A model generated the notes under the pieces. The model saw nothing but the letters and a program-made list of their open reading frames with translations. It made no database searches and was not told the DNA's origin. This document shows positions 1 through 8,780 of a DNA stretch of 32,025 nt, in pieces (position 1 is the first letter of the stretch; each line of letters opens with the position of its first letter). Both the position numbers and the translations under genes were made by a program. This DNA is from JAAYAY01 sp964429355 (lineage in GTDB: Bacteria; Planctomycetota; Planctomycetia; Pirellulales; Thermoguttaceae): positions 1 through 32,025 of the forward strand of contig CAYSCH010000064.1 of NCBI GenBank assembly GCA_964429355.1, in the 5' to 3' direction.

Positions 1-55
1 CCCTCGTTCCGGACCGCCTGCAAGACTTTGAATCACGGATTTACGACAACCAGAC

Positions 56-2773
56 ATGGCCAAAAAAACGGCAGCTTCCAGCAGCAATTCCCTCGTGATC
101 GTCGAGTCTCCCGCCAAAGCGAGGACGATTGGAAAATTCCTCGGACCGGCATACACGATCGAGGCCAGTATCGGTCATGTCCGCGACCTTCCGAAGGGTG
201 CCAAGGAGGTTCCCGAAAAGTATAAGGGCGAGGAATGGGCCGACTTGGGCGTGAATGTGAATGAGGATTTCGAGCCCATCTACATTGTCTCCAAAGGCAA
301 GACCAAACAGGTTCAGAAATTGAAGAACCTGCTCAAGGACGCAGACCAACTGTATCTGGCGACGGACGAAGACCGTGAGGGAGAGGCGATCAGTTGGCAT
401 CTTTGCCAGTTGCTCAAGCCCAAGGTGCCGGTCCATCGGCTGGTCTTTCACGAGATCACGAAGGAAGCGATCCTGGAAGCCTTGGAGACGCCCCGCGAGA
501 TCGATGAGGCCCTCGTTCGCGCCCAGGAAACTCGCCGGATCATCGATCGGCTCTACGGTTACGGCGTCTCCCCGCTCCTGTGGCGCAAGGTACGTCCAAA
601 GTTGTCAGCGGGCCGGGTTCAGAGTGTGGCAGTTCGCCTGATCGTCGAGCGAGAGCGAGCGCGAATCGCATTCATTCCGGCTACCTACTGGGACCTTCAG
701 GCAACCTTCGCCCGTGTCACCGGTGAGTCTTTCCAGGCGACCCTCAGTTCCGTGGACGGGCGGAGGGTTCCGACCAGTCGCGATTTCGATCCAGCCACCG
801 GGAAACTCAAGGACGGCTCGCTTCTGCTCCTGACCGAGCAGCAAGCCAAGGAGTTGCTCGCGAGAATCCGTCGCGGCGATAGTCAGGTCCAGAATGTCGA
901 AGACAAGCCCTATACCACCCGGCCCTATCCGCCGTTCACGACCAGCACGCTCCAGCAGGAGGCGAATCGAAAGTACGGCATGACGGCACGCGCAACGATG
1001 CAGGTGGCTCAGAGCCTGTACGAAAACGGCCACATCACCTACATGCGTACCGATTCCACGAACCTCGCCACCGTGGCGATCGAGGCGGCCCGCAACCTGG
1101 TCCGCTCCCAGTATGGCAGCGAATACCTGCCCCCCCAGCCTCGTACCTATCAGACAAAAGTCAAGAATGCCCAGGAAGCCCACGAAGCGATTCGTCCGGC
1201 GGGGCATCCTTTTGATCTCCCGGAAACGCTGCGTGCGTCGCTCACCAACGACGAATTCCGCCTCTACGACCTGATCTGGAAACGAACGGTCGCCAGCCAG
1301 ATGGCCGACGCCCGCGGACGCCGCATGACGATCACCGTGGAGTGCGACGGCGCCCTCTTCCAGGTGAGCGGCAAGACCATCGAATTCCCCGGCTACCTGC
1401 GTGCCTACGTAGAAGGCTCCGACGATCCGGAAGCGGACCTGGCCGATCGCGAGGCCATTCTGCCGGCTGTCACCAAGGGAGAGAAGCTGGATTGCCGGGA
1501 AATCGAACCCAAAACCCACACCACCAAGCCCCCCAATCGCTACAGCGAAGCGGCGCTCACGCGGACCCTGGAAGAAAAAGGAATCGGCCGTCCGAGCACC
1601 TATGCCTCGATCATCGAGACGATTCTGGCCCGCAACTACGTCTTCAAACGCAGCGGTGCCCTGGTCCCCACCTGGATCGCGTTTGCCGTCTGCCAGTTGC
1701 TCGAAACACACCTCCCCGACTTGGTCGATTACACGTTCACGGCACAGATGGAAGATGAGCTCGATGCCATCAGCCGCGGCGAAATGGGACACCTCGACTA
1801 TCTTTCGGCGTTCTATTTTGGCAGCGAGCACCCTGGCCTGAAGAAACAACTCGATAGCAAGGTCGATGAGATCGACGCTCGGAATGTGAGCCGAATCCCC
1901 CTCGGCAAGCCGGAAAACGGTTCCGAAGTGGTGGTTCGGGTCGGACGCTACGGCCCCTTCATCGAGCAGGGCGACGGCGAACGCCGCGCCAGCATACCCG
2001 AGAACATGCNNNNNNNNNNNNNNNNNNNNNNNNNNNNNNNNNNNNNNNNNNNNNNNNAGCTGACCCTCGAGGTGGCCCTCGACATGCTCGACAAATCGGC
2101 CCAGGGCGAGGAACCGTTGGGCCATTGTCCCGAAACGGGCAAACCGGTCTACCTGAAGATGGGTCGGTTTGGACCTTATGTGCAGCGCGGCAGTGCCGAC
2201 GACGAGGAAAAGCCCCAGAACGCTTCACTGCTGAAGGGCATGGAACCGCACGATCTCGATCTGGAAACAGCCCTGAAGCTCCTCAGCCTGCCCCGCAACC
2301 TCGGTCCCCACCCGGAAAATGGCGAAGGTGTCTTCGCCCATTCCGGCCGCTTCGGGCCCTACGTGAAATGGGGCGACCAGACTCGTTCCCTGCCGGGCGG
2401 CACTTCTCCCCTGGAGGTCACCCTCCAGCAAGCGATCGAGCTGCTCGCCCAGCCCAAGCAGGGTCGGGGTTCCAGCCGCAAGAAGGAGCCTATCAAGGTC
2501 TTCGCGGAATCGCCCGTCACGGGTAATCCCGTCCAGCTCCTCGACGGCCGTTACGGTCCGTACGTGACCGACGGCGAAACGAACGCCAGCCTGCCTCGTA
2601 CCATGCCGCCGGAGGAGCTCACCTTGGATCAGGCTCTGGCGATGCTTGCCGAGCGGGCCGCTGCCGGCGGTTCGAAGAAAAAGCCCGCCAGGAAACAGGC
2701 GACCAGGAAGGCCACCACAAAAAAGAAAACTGCGAAGAAAGCCGCCAAAAAGGCTGCCAAGAAGAAGGGGTGA
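56..2773 (+). CDS. topA: DNA topoisomerase I (type IA), omega protein
   Basis: Type IA topoisomerase that relaxes negative supercoils by cutting one DNA strand through a covalent tyrosine link. The Toprim domain opens with LVIVESPAKA (residues 13-22) and carries the acidic DEDRE motif at 104-108. The active-site tyrosine is Y329 in ITYMRTDST. The C-terminus has no zinc-finger cysteines. Instead it has four GRFGPYV-type C-terminal repeats, followed by a lysine/alanine-rich tail from about residue 880 that probably binds DNA, a layout common in non-enteric bacteria. The gene starts at ATG 56 with no obvious Shine-Dalgarno. A 48-base N run (2010-2057) lies between the first and second repeats. 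The frame is kept across it, but the other repeats suggest only about four residues belong there, so the gap length is probably too long. Family assignment is secure. Confidence 0.97.
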   Translation: MAKKTAASSSNSLVIVESPAKARTIGKFLGPAYTIEASIGHVRDLPKGAKEVPEKYKGEEWADLGVNVNEDFEPIYIVSKGKTKQVQKLKNLLKDADQLYLATDEDREGEAISWHLCQLLKPKVPVHRLVFHEITKEAILEALETPREIDEALVRAQETRRIIDRLYGYGVSPLLWRKVRPKLSAGRVQSVAVRLIVERERARIAFIPATYWDLQATFARVTGESFQATLSSVDGRRVPTSRDFDPATGKLKDGSLLLLTEQQAKELLARIRRGDSQVQNVEDKPYTTRPYPPFTTSTLQQEANRKYGMTARATMQVAQSLYENGHITYMRTDSTNLATVAIEAARNLVRSQYGSEYLPPQPRTYQTKVKNAQEAHEAIRPAGHPFDLPETLRASLTNDEFRLYDLIWKRTVASQMADARGRRMTITVECDGALFQVSGKTIEFPGYLRAYVEGSDDPEADLADREAILPAVTKGEKLDCREIEPKTHTTKPPNRYSEAALTRTLEEKGIGRPSTYASIIETILARNYVFKRSGALVPTWIAFAVCQLLETHLPDLVDYTFTAQMEDELDAISRGEMGHLDYLSAFYFGSEHPGLKKQLDSKVDEIDARNVSRIPLGKPENGSEVVVRVGRYGPFIEQGDGERRASIPENMXXXXXXXXXXXXXXXXXLTLEVALDMLDKSAQGEEPLGHCPETGKPVYLKMGRFGPYVQRGSADDEEKPQNASLLKGMEPHDLDLETALKLLSLPRNLGPHPENGEGVFAHSGRFGPYVKWGDQTRSLPGGTSPLEVTLQQAIELLAQPKQGRGSSRKKEPIKVFAESPVTGNPVQLLDGRYGPYVTDGETNASLPRTMPPEELTLDQALAMLAERAAAGGSKKKPARKQATRKATTKKKTAKKAAKKAAKKKG
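2010..2057. other. Assembly gap (48 N) inside topA
   Basis: Run of unknown bases in the C-terminal repeat region of topA. Before it the protein reads ASIPENM and after it LTLEVAL. The matching junction in the last repeat is M-PPEE-LTLD, so the true insert is probably about 12 bases including the few known bases at the edges. The N count is probably a scaffolding estimate. Confidence 0.95.
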
Positions 2774-2911
2774 CCCGCGTCGCTCCGTGTAGCGGACCGG
2801 CAACCTCGCACTGTGGCCTGGGGGCCAGCCCAGAAGAGCGTGTTGTCGGTCCACGCCAGGGGCGTATCGCGATCGACCGGCAGTCGCAAGATCACGCTCT
2901 CATTTTTCAGA

Positions 2912-3282
2912 ATGTCCAGTGACAAGCGGATCTTGTTCGCTTCGTATCACGGCTACCTCGATCCGTCCAGCGGCGCAGCCATTTCCGTGCGGGAGTTGCT
3001 GACGCAACTCGCACGGCGCGGCTGGAAAGTCTTCACCTATTGCGGTCCACTGCTCGATTTCGATCGCAACGAAAACGTGCGGCAGGTTTTGGCCGATGAT
3101 CACATTCTCGTCCGTGAGACGGTCCAGGAGAGGGGGAGAGGGACGGCCGACGGTTCTCGCTCCTCGAGTTTCGCGACGGCGCGATCCTGTCTTCCGTGTT
3201 TGTTCCGAAGGGATCGGGGGACGTTTATCAGACCGAAAGAACCCTCCGCGTTATCCGGCGACAATTCCGCCGTTGTCGCTAG
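2912..3282 (+). pseudogene. Decayed 5' fragment of a glycosyltransferase gene
   Basis: An ATG at 2912 opens a protein that begins KRILFASYHGYLDPSSGAA and continues for about 70 residues. This resembles the N-terminal Rossmann half of GT4-type glycosyltransferases, where a strand (RILFAS) and the SGAA..R.LL..L..RGW helix are typical. Around 3110-3160 the similarity moves to another frame, where a stretch including SLLEFRDGAILSSVFVPKG is followed by a stop at 3280-3282. I see no catalytic C-terminal domain: the convergent acpS gene begins its 3' end four bases later. Most likely a gene broken by a frameshift and a 3' deletion. The similarity judgement is from memory of the family. Confidence 0.55.
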
Positions 3283-3286
3283 GCGA

Positions 3287-3682
3287 TCACCCGTGCCGCT
3301 CTTTCCCCAGCGCGATCGCGTAGGCCGTGGCGTGCGTGTGACAGTGGGAGATCGACACGAGGAGCTTGGCGACGCCGAGTCGTTCGACGACGTCCTTCGT
3401 TCCGCCGCGGACGGCCACCGTCGGCCGGCCCCCCGGTTCGTTGCGGATTTCGATGTCGCGCCAACTGATGCCGCGTATCCAGCCCGTCCCCAAGGCCTTG
3501 AGGATCGCTTCCTTCGCGGCCCAGCGGCCTGCGTAGTGCTGCGTCGCCTGCTTCCGGTTCTGGCAGTAGCGAATCTCTTCATCCGTATAAACGCGGTTGA
3601 TGAACAGATCGCCGTGCCGCTCGATCATTCGTGCGATCCGCAGACACTCCGTAATATCGGTCCCGATGCCAATAACGTCCAT
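3287..3682 (-). CDS. acpS: Holo-[acyl-carrier-protein] synthase
   Basis: Transfers 4'-phosphopantetheine from CoA to the serine of acyl carrier protein and so activates fatty acid synthesis in the cytoplasm. The protein is 131 residues, a normal AcpS length. The N-terminal IGIGTDITE motif holds the conserved Mg-binding Asp, and RWAAKEAILKALGTG holds the conserved Glu/Lys of the second motif. The C-terminal LVSISHCHTHATAYAIA strand is also typical. It starts at ATG 3682 and is the last gene in a minus-strand run after pyrD, trpS and a membrane protein, but a 161-base space separates it from the previous gene, so it may have its own promoter. Confidence 0.95.
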   Translation of the reverse strand: MDVIGIGTDITECLRIARMIERHGDLFINRVYTDEEIRYCQNRKQATQHYAGRWAAKEAILKALGTGWIRGISWRDIEIRNEPGGRPTVAVRGGTKDVVERLGVAKLLVSISHCHTHATAYAIALGKERHG

Positions 3683-3843
3683 GACTACCCGATCGAATTC
3701 AGAAGGTTGGAATCTGCATTTCAGCCTGCAAAGCTACCAAGGGTCGCCCCGGCCGCTGAGGCCAGCCAGCAGCCGTACCTCATCCAAATGACGCGGGGGA
3801 CGACAGCCGGGCTCTTGGATTTGTTCGGGGACGTAATCTTCTC

Positions 3844-4719
3844 TCAGGTCTTCGGCGCGGTTATCTCCTGGAAAGCCGGATGACCACGATTGAGCAACTC
3901 CTCCAACCGGCTCCGATCGGCAGGGGAAAGCCAGAGCCAGGCTGTTTTTGACAGGCCCTTCGGCAACTCCCAGCATATCTCCAATCCTGCCACTCCGCAT
4001 CCGCCCTGGCAATGTACGAATCGATATTTCGCCCCCTGGAGGTCTTCGGCGAGCTCACTTCCGACGGCCATCGCCAGGTCTCTCGCCGCGCTGGCGGCAA
4101 GCGTCCCCCTGCGGACCGTCGAATACCAGGTTCGGCACCGATCGCAGTAGGGTTTCCGCGAGGCCGGCACAACAACGAGCAGGGCGGTGATTAGCGTAAG
4201 ACAGCCATCCACAGCCCAACTGACCCACGCCCATGGCCCCCGGGCCACGGTTTTTCCGATCATGGGCCGGCCGCGGATTGCCTGCCATCGCAGATACTCG
4301 AAGACTCCGGAAGCCGGCTCGGGAGGTGTGCCGCGGACGAGATCCGGGTTGACCTGGGCAATCATGCGAAAATGGGCCGCCTGACGTTCCGCCATTTCCC
4401 GTTGCTCCTGGTAACTGAAATAATGCTGCCCCAGAACCGCCACCATCGATGCGACGAGCGTTCCACACACGATTGTGCTTGTGCCCGCCACGTGGACCAG
4501 TCGCATGAGCCCCGCCAAGGTGACACCCACGGCGAGACCGACGAGCACGGGGAACAGCCCGAGGGGAGAGGAGTGCTTCTGCGCGCCGAAGGCAAGCCAC
4601 GCGGCGGCTGTCCCGTGGATCAGGCACAAGGGTATCCACAGGCCGAGTTGTGCCGGCCGGAAACGGGCTCGCTGCGGCGACAATCTGGAAACTCGCCGTT
4701 CCGTCTGGGGCTCACTCAT
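3844..4719 (-). CDS. Four-helix membrane protein with cysteine pairs, function unknown
   Basis: I do not recognise a named family. The 291-residue protein has three hydrophobic segments near residues 25-45, 53-73 and 77-96, a soluble stretch of about 70 residues, a fourth segment near 167-186 and a soluble C-terminal domain of about 100 residues. The C-terminal part begins with a CDRC motif (C192, C195) and has a second pair in HCQGGC (C237, C241), which together could bind one metal ion. The start ATG at 4719 is preceded by GGAGG. It lies 34 bases after trpS on the same strand, so it is probably co-transcribed with pyrD and trpS. There is no evidence tying it to those pathways. Confidence 0.8.
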   Translation of the reverse strand: MSEPQTERRVSRLSPQRARFRPAQLGLWIPLCLIHGTAAAWLAFGAQKHSSPLGLFPVLVGLAVGVTLAGLMRLVHVAGTSTIVCGTLVASMVAVLGQHYFSYQEQREMAERQAAHFRMIAQVNPDLVRGTPPEPASGVFEYLRWQAIRGRPMIGKTVARGPWAWVSWAVDGCLTLITALLVVVPASRKPYCDRCRTWYSTVRRGTLAASAARDLAMAVGSELAEDLQGAKYRFVHCQGGCGVAGLEICWELPKGLSKTAWLWLSPADRSRLEELLNRGHPAFQEITAPKT

Positions 4720-4753
4720 CTTCTCGCCGCCTCCGCTCGCGACGGGGCACCTC

Positions 4754-5719
4754 TCACTTCAGTCCGCAGGCCCGCTGGGCCCGCAGCAATACCTCGGCCG
4801 CCTTCTTGCGAGCCTTGGCCGATCCGTCTCCCAGGATCTCACGCACTCGCAGGGGCTGAGCCTCCAGGTCCTTGCGGCGCTCTCGAGCCTCTGCAAAGTA
4901 CGTTTCGGCCTCGTCTGCCAGGGCCTTTTTCACTTCCCCGTAGCCAAACCCGCCCCGTCGATACTTGGCGGCCATCTCCTCGCGTTTCTCATCGCCAACG
5001 AAGAGCGAATAGAGTTGATAGAGGTGATCGTTGTCTGGCTCCTTGGGGTCCTCCATCGGACGCGAATCGGTGACGATTCGCATGATCTTCTTCCGCTGGG
5101 ATTTTGGCTCCTCGAAGATCTCGAGCGTATTTTTGTAGCTCTTCGACATCTTCTCGCCGTCGATACCGGGCACCTTGGCCGAGGCCTCGAGCAATTTCGC
5201 TTTCGGCAGCACGAAGGTCTCGCCATACTGGTGATTGAAACTCCCGGCCAGATCCCGGCAGACTTCGATGTGCTGCACCTGGTCTTCGCCCACCGGAACG
5301 ATGTCGGAATCGTAAACCAGGATGTCGGCTGCCATGAGAGTCGGGTAAGCGAACAGCCCGGCATCGGCGGTCATGCCCCTCGCCTTCTTGTCCTTGTACG
5401 CGTGGCATCGTTCGAGCAGGCCCATGGGCGTGCCCGTCAGCAACAGCCAGCAGAGTTCGGAGACCTCGGGCACGTCGGATTGCACGAACAGCGTGGCTTT
5501 TTCAGGATTCAATCCGAGGGCCAGCAGGTCGAGGGCTGCATCGAGAGTCAACCGCGAGAGTTCCTCCCGGCAGCGAACCGTCGTCAGGGCATGAAGGTTC
5601 GCAATGAAGTAAAATGCCTCCTCCGCCTGGTGCTGGAGGTCGATGTATTGCCGGATGGCGCCGAAATAGTTGCCCCAATGAAATCGTCCGGTTGGCTGAA
5701 TGCCTGAGAGCACACGCAT
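4754..5719 (-). CDS. trpS: Tryptophanyl-tRNA synthetase
   Basis: Class I aminoacyl-tRNA synthetase that charges tRNA-Trp with tryptophan. The N-terminus reads MRVLSGIQPTG, the usual start of the family, followed by the HIGH-like signature HWGN (residues 14-17 from the chosen start). The KMSKS loop is intact at 190-194 within GEKMSKSYKN. Length is 321 residues, near the usual 325-335. An upstream in-frame GTG at 5731 would add four residues; ATG 5719 fits the family better. It sits 43 bases after pyrD and 34 bases before the membrane-protein gene, all on the minus strand, suggesting one transcript. Confidence 0.96.
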   Translation of the reverse strand: MRVLSGIQPTGRFHWGNYFGAIRQYIDLQHQAEEAFYFIANLHALTTVRCREELSRLTLDAALDLLALGLNPEKATLFVQSDVPEVSELCWLLLTGTPMGLLERCHAYKDKKARGMTADAGLFAYPTLMAADILVYDSDIVPVGEDQVQHIEVCRDLAGSFNHQYGETFVLPKAKLLEASAKVPGIDGEKMSKSYKNTLEIFEEPKSQRKKIMRIVTDSRPMEDPKEPDNDHLYQLYSLFVGDEKREEMAAKYRRGGFGYGEVKKALADEAETYFAEARERRKDLEAQPLRVREILGDGSAKARKKAAEVLLRAQRACGLK

Positions 5720-5762
5720 CGTTTGGTCCACAATCGCTAGAGAAATACGGATGTCCGGTTCA

Positions 5763-6677
5763 TCACCGAGCCGGGCACTGTAACGTTCCGACGACCTCGG
5801 CCATGCTTCCGGCCCCCAGTTCCTGCAAGGCCGCCGGAAGCTTGTCGAGAATGTCCATCGTCACGGAGGGACGGTAAAAATTGGCAGTGCCGATCTGCAC
5901 GGCGCTGGCGCCGGCCACGAAGAACTCCATGCAGTCGTCGACCGAGGCGATCCCGCCGATGCCGACGATAGGTATGTCAACCGTCTGCGCCACCTGGTAG
6001 ACGATCCGCAGTGCGATCGGCTTGATCGCCGGGCCACTCAATCCACCGAGAACGTTTCCCAATCGCGGACGGCGCCGGCGCCAATCGATCGCCATGCCGA
6101 GACACGTATTGATCAGGGCTACCGCGTCGGCCCCGCCGTCGGCTGCTGCCTGCGCGATCGCGGGCACTCGAGTCACATTGGGGGTCAGCTTCGCGAGGAT
6201 GGGAAGATCGCAAACGCCGCGGACTCCACGAACCACCTTCTCGCACATCGCCGGATCGGTCCCGAAATCGACGCCTCCCGAAACATTCGGGCAGGAGACG
6301 TTCAATTCCAGTGCGGCTATCCCCGCTACCTTCCCAAGTCTCTCGGCAAGACGGACGAAGTCTTCGTAACTCTTGCCCGCCACGCTGACCAGGATCGCCG
6401 TATCGAGCGAGGCGAGAAACGGAAACTGTCTCTCAAGAAAGGCGTCTACACCGTCGTTGTCTAGCCCAATCGAGTTGAGCATTCCGGCTGTCGTCTCGAC
6501 CGTCCGCGGCGGCGGGTTTCCGATTCGGGGGTCTCGCGTGATCGTCTTCGGCACGATTCCGCCAAGACGTGCAAGATCGACCACGCCCGCCATTTCACGG
6601 GCATAGCCGAAAGTCCCCGACGCGACCAGAATGGGATTCTTGAGGGCAAGTCGCCCAAGTTGAACGTGCAGGTCCAT
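5763..6677 (-). CDS. pyrD: Dihydroorotate dehydrogenase, class 1 (probably 1B) catalytic subunit
   Basis: Oxidises dihydroorotate to orotate in pyrimidine synthesis using FMN. The sequence has the class 1 hallmarks: NPILVASGTFGY near the N-terminus, the substrate motif MLNSIGLDN (66-74), and the catalytic cysteine C129 in LELNVSCPNV. Class 2 enzymes have serine there and an N-terminal membrane helix, both absent here. The FMN phosphate region reads IPIVGIGGI and AVQIGTANF. At 304 residues it matches the 1B subunit that pairs with the electron-transfer protein PyrK; no pyrK lies in this window. It starts at ATG 6677 and is first in the minus-strand run with trpS. No clear Shine-Dalgarno is visible. 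Confidence 0.94.
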   Translation of the reverse strand: MDLHVQLGRLALKNPILVASGTFGYAREMAGVVDLARLGGIVPKTITRDPRIGNPPPRTVETTAGMLNSIGLDNDGVDAFLERQFPFLASLDTAILVSVAGKSYEDFVRLAERLGKVAGIAALELNVSCPNVSGGVDFGTDPAMCEKVVRGVRGVCDLPILAKLTPNVTRVPAIAQAAADGGADAVALINTCLGMAIDWRRRRPRLGNVLGGLSGPAIKPIALRIVYQVAQTVDIPIVGIGGIASVDDCMEFFVAGASAVQIGTANFYRPSVTMDILDKLPAALQELGAGSMAEVVGTLQCPAR

Positions 6678-7291
6678 TTCGTGTCGCGTACCGCCCGATT
6701 TGGTGGATCGACCCTGGGGTCGTCGTCACTCGGACCCGAGTCGCCGGAAGCCAAATCGTCAATGTACCCTGCAACCGGCGGAGCGGCAACGCCCGAGCCT
6801 GCTCCTTCTCCAGCAGCCCATTCCGGAACCCCGGCATCGAGCGCACGGCGAAACCTCGGATCTCGGGGCGGGGGCGAGCAACGGCGAGCTCCGAGGTACG
6901 TTAGCCTGCGTTGTGCGAGATTTGGGCCACGAACGTTCGCTGCCAATCAGCATCGAGTTGCGGGCACGGCCGGGCCAGAAAACGAACCACGGACACGCGT
7001 CGACACTCCCCAAGTCGTCAGGACCGGAAGAGAGCCAGCGGTGTCCGCGTATGTCGGTTGAGCACAGGTTGGGCGCGAGGGATATACCATCCAGGGCGCA
7101 CCGAACGCCGAGTAACCGGTGGCCAGGAGCGCCAAGGTTCGGCAGGGGTGTGGACGCAGTGGGAGCTGTGTCCGTCAGGCCGCCGAACCTGTGACGATCG
7201 CTCGGGCAAACTCAGCGACGGTTCGAAAACTACGGCGGAAACGTCCCACAGGCGGGAAATGTCGCAGTCGCCGCAGAGTTCGAAATCGCCT
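6678..7291. other. Gene-free stretch upstream of pyrD
   Basis: 614 bases between the pyrD start and the lipoprotein stop. Several open frames cross it but none shows a recognisable protein pattern or a ribosome binding site, and they overlap one another. I see no RNA gene or clear promoter. It presumably holds the pyrD operon promoter. Confidence 0.4.
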
Positions 7292-7510
7292 CTAGATAAT
7301 GCCGCCGTGCGTACGGTACGGAGTGCAGTGATCAGGCTGGTCCAGCATCCAGGTCCGCTCCCATTCGTCAAGGAACAGACGCTGGTTCTCCGACGTGTGA
7401 ATCAATTCCTGAACTCGTCGGGTTGGATCGCCCGAGTAGCCGGGAATGACACAGCCGGTTGTCACGCTGGTCAGAATTCCCAAGACGGTGGCCAGCAGCA
7501 ACTTACGCAT
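7292..7510 (-). CDS. Small planctomycete lipoprotein ending PYRTHGGII
   Basis: A 72-residue protein starting at ATG 7510 with a strong GGAGGAG ribosome site seven bases upstream, which decides the start over an earlier in-frame codon. The first 20 residues form a lipoprotein signal peptide (MRKLLLATVLGILTSVTTGC), with the lipobox TTGC giving Cys20 as the likely lipidated residue. The mature part is short and charged, with a DEWERTWMLDQPDH segment and a PYRTHGGII end. I recall proteins of this shape as common in planctomycetes but know of no assigned function. It should be anchored in a membrane facing the periplasm. It follows the HU-type gene on the same strand after 279 bases. Confidence 0.8.
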   Translation of the reverse strand: MRKLLLATVLGILTSVTTGCVIPGYSGDPTRRVQELIHTSENQRLFLDEWERTWMLDQPDHCTPYRTHGGII

Positions 7511-7758
7511 CGTGAAACTCCTCCGTGAACTTATCCGCCTGCGACAGTCCCGTCGCACGGCGCCTGAACTTCGGCCAACCGATGTCTACCTGCCCGCCGA
7601 AAACCTCACTGGTGGAGGTAACTGCGCGGCGCCGAGTGATTCATTTGCGCGGGAAGAGCTACTGCTGCCCGATTCTGGGGTCGGGAAGTCCGGAAAACTA
7701 GCGATTTCTGGGGATGGGGTCGAGGTCAATTCGCTCCGTTCGCCCACCAGCCCGACTC

Positions 7759-7775
7759 GCTCAGAAGATCTGAGC
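7759..7775 (-). terminator. Candidate hairpin after the HU-type gene
   Basis: A perfect 7-bp stem GCTCAGA/TCTGAGC with a three-base loop lies 15 bases past the stop codon of the HU-type gene. No T-run follows on the minus strand, so it may only be an RNA-protecting hairpin rather than an intrinsic terminator. Confidence 0.3.
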
Positions 7776-7789
7776 CGACCAGATGAGAG

Positions 7790-8176
7790 TCAATCGCTGT
7801 CCGAACTCGGGTCGTAAAGTGTTGGCGAGATGACGCTTTCGGGACGTGACCGAACGGCCCCGACGGCCGCTGCTTGTGCTGCCGCTGCCGCCTGCTGTTC
7901 CAACTCACGTACCCTCTGCTCCATCTCTTTGCCAGGCTTGAATGTGACGACGAACTTCTCCGGGACAAAAACCTTGTCTCCGGTCCGAGGGTTCCGTGCC
8001 TTGCGCGGCGCTCGACGCTTCACTTCGAAGACCCCGAAGTTGCGAAGCTCAATCCGCCCGTCCTCGACGAGGGTCTCGACGATCGCGTCGAACGTTTTCT
8101 GGACGATTTCCTTGGTCTTCAATTGGGTGAGCCCAATCTCCTCGGAAATTGTTCGGACGATCTCTTTCTTGGTCAC
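7790..8176 (-). CDS. HU/IHF-family DNA-binding protein with alanine-rich tail
   Basis: Nucleoid protein of the HU/IHF family that bends DNA as a dimer. From a GTG start at 8176 the protein begins with the family-typical TKKEIVRTISEEIG and carries the signature GRIELRNFGVFEVKRRAPR and NPRTGDKVFVPEK. The core takes about 92 residues; a 36-residue tail containing QQAAAAAQAAA follows, which ordinary HU lacks. An in-frame TTG at 8248 would add 24 residues, but it falls inside the predicted -10 box (8248-8253) and so lies upstream of the expected transcript start. A GGAG sits nine bases before the GTG. Whether it is HU or an IHF-like subunit cannot be said from this sequence. Confidence 0.92.
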   Translation of the reverse strand: MTKKEIVRTISEEIGLTQLKTKEIVQKTFDAIVETLVEDGRIELRNFGVFEVKRRAPRKARNPRTGDKVFVPEKFVVTFKPGKEMEQRVRELEQQAAAAAQAAAVGAVRSRPESVISPTLYDPSSDSD

Positions 8177-8247
8177 GACTCGCGTCTCCGATTCGGTGGT
8201 TGTCCGGGCCGTATCAACCTTACGCCTTAGTGCCCAGCCTCGCTCCA

Positions 8248-8276
8248 AGTGTAAATGCCATAACGACTAGAGTCAA
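8248..8276 (-). promoter_or_regulatory. Sigma-70-type promoter of the HU-type gene
   Basis: On the minus strand TTGACT (8271-8276) is followed after exactly 17 bases by TACACT (8248-8253). This is a 5/6 and 4/6 match to the consensus with ideal spacing. Transcription would begin near 8241, giving a leader of about 65 bases before the GTG start at 8176. Confidence 0.65.
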
Positions 8277-8780
8277 GATCAATCCGCACGGTTCAGACGA
8301 CTTACGTCCAAACCGCTTGACCCAGGTCGCTCTCCACTCAGTTGAGCCGACGTTGGATAAGTTCTTGATGTCAAAGATCTTAGCTCACGAAGACCGTTCT
8401 CCGGAGCCGTTATTGTGGCACAAGCATTTACCAAATAATGACTTGTGTCTCCCACACGAGCATTTCTCAAGACCCCTTCCAGCACCGCAGCGCACAGGCG
8501 GGCCTCACGAAACACTTAACTGCCACCCAAGTATCGGCATCACTACCGCCAGACTTTACTTAACCGGCAAAATTCGCAGAATCGACACAACCCGCATGAC
8601 AAGGTAACTCACATGGGGGGATAGGTCGTAGAGCCATACGCGCCCTGCACGATAGAACCGGACCCATGAGCTCGCAAAGGCGGCCCGAATCGGCGGACGG
8701 CCCCTATCGCCTTGTTGAGCCCGCGGCGGGAGAGCTGAATGCTGACGGCTCAAAGACTGGCCTGAAACCGGGCTGGGCAC
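8277..8780. other. Gene-free stretch between the HU promoter and the YkgJ-like gene
   Basis: About 500 bases, less GC-rich than the neighbours. No frame has family-like protein features. The only structure I note is a short inverted repeat CACAAG (8419-8424) / CTTGTG (8442-8447), which could be an operator or chance. Confidence 0.35.

Noticed and set aside
605..2125. Long minus-strand open frame opposite topA
   Set aside because: It is the antisense shadow of a GC-rich gene, spans the assembly gap, and shows no family pattern.
6461..7290. Small genes upstream of pyrD
   Set aside because: Several overlapping open frames on both strands exist, but none has a ribosome site, a signal peptide or a family-like pattern.
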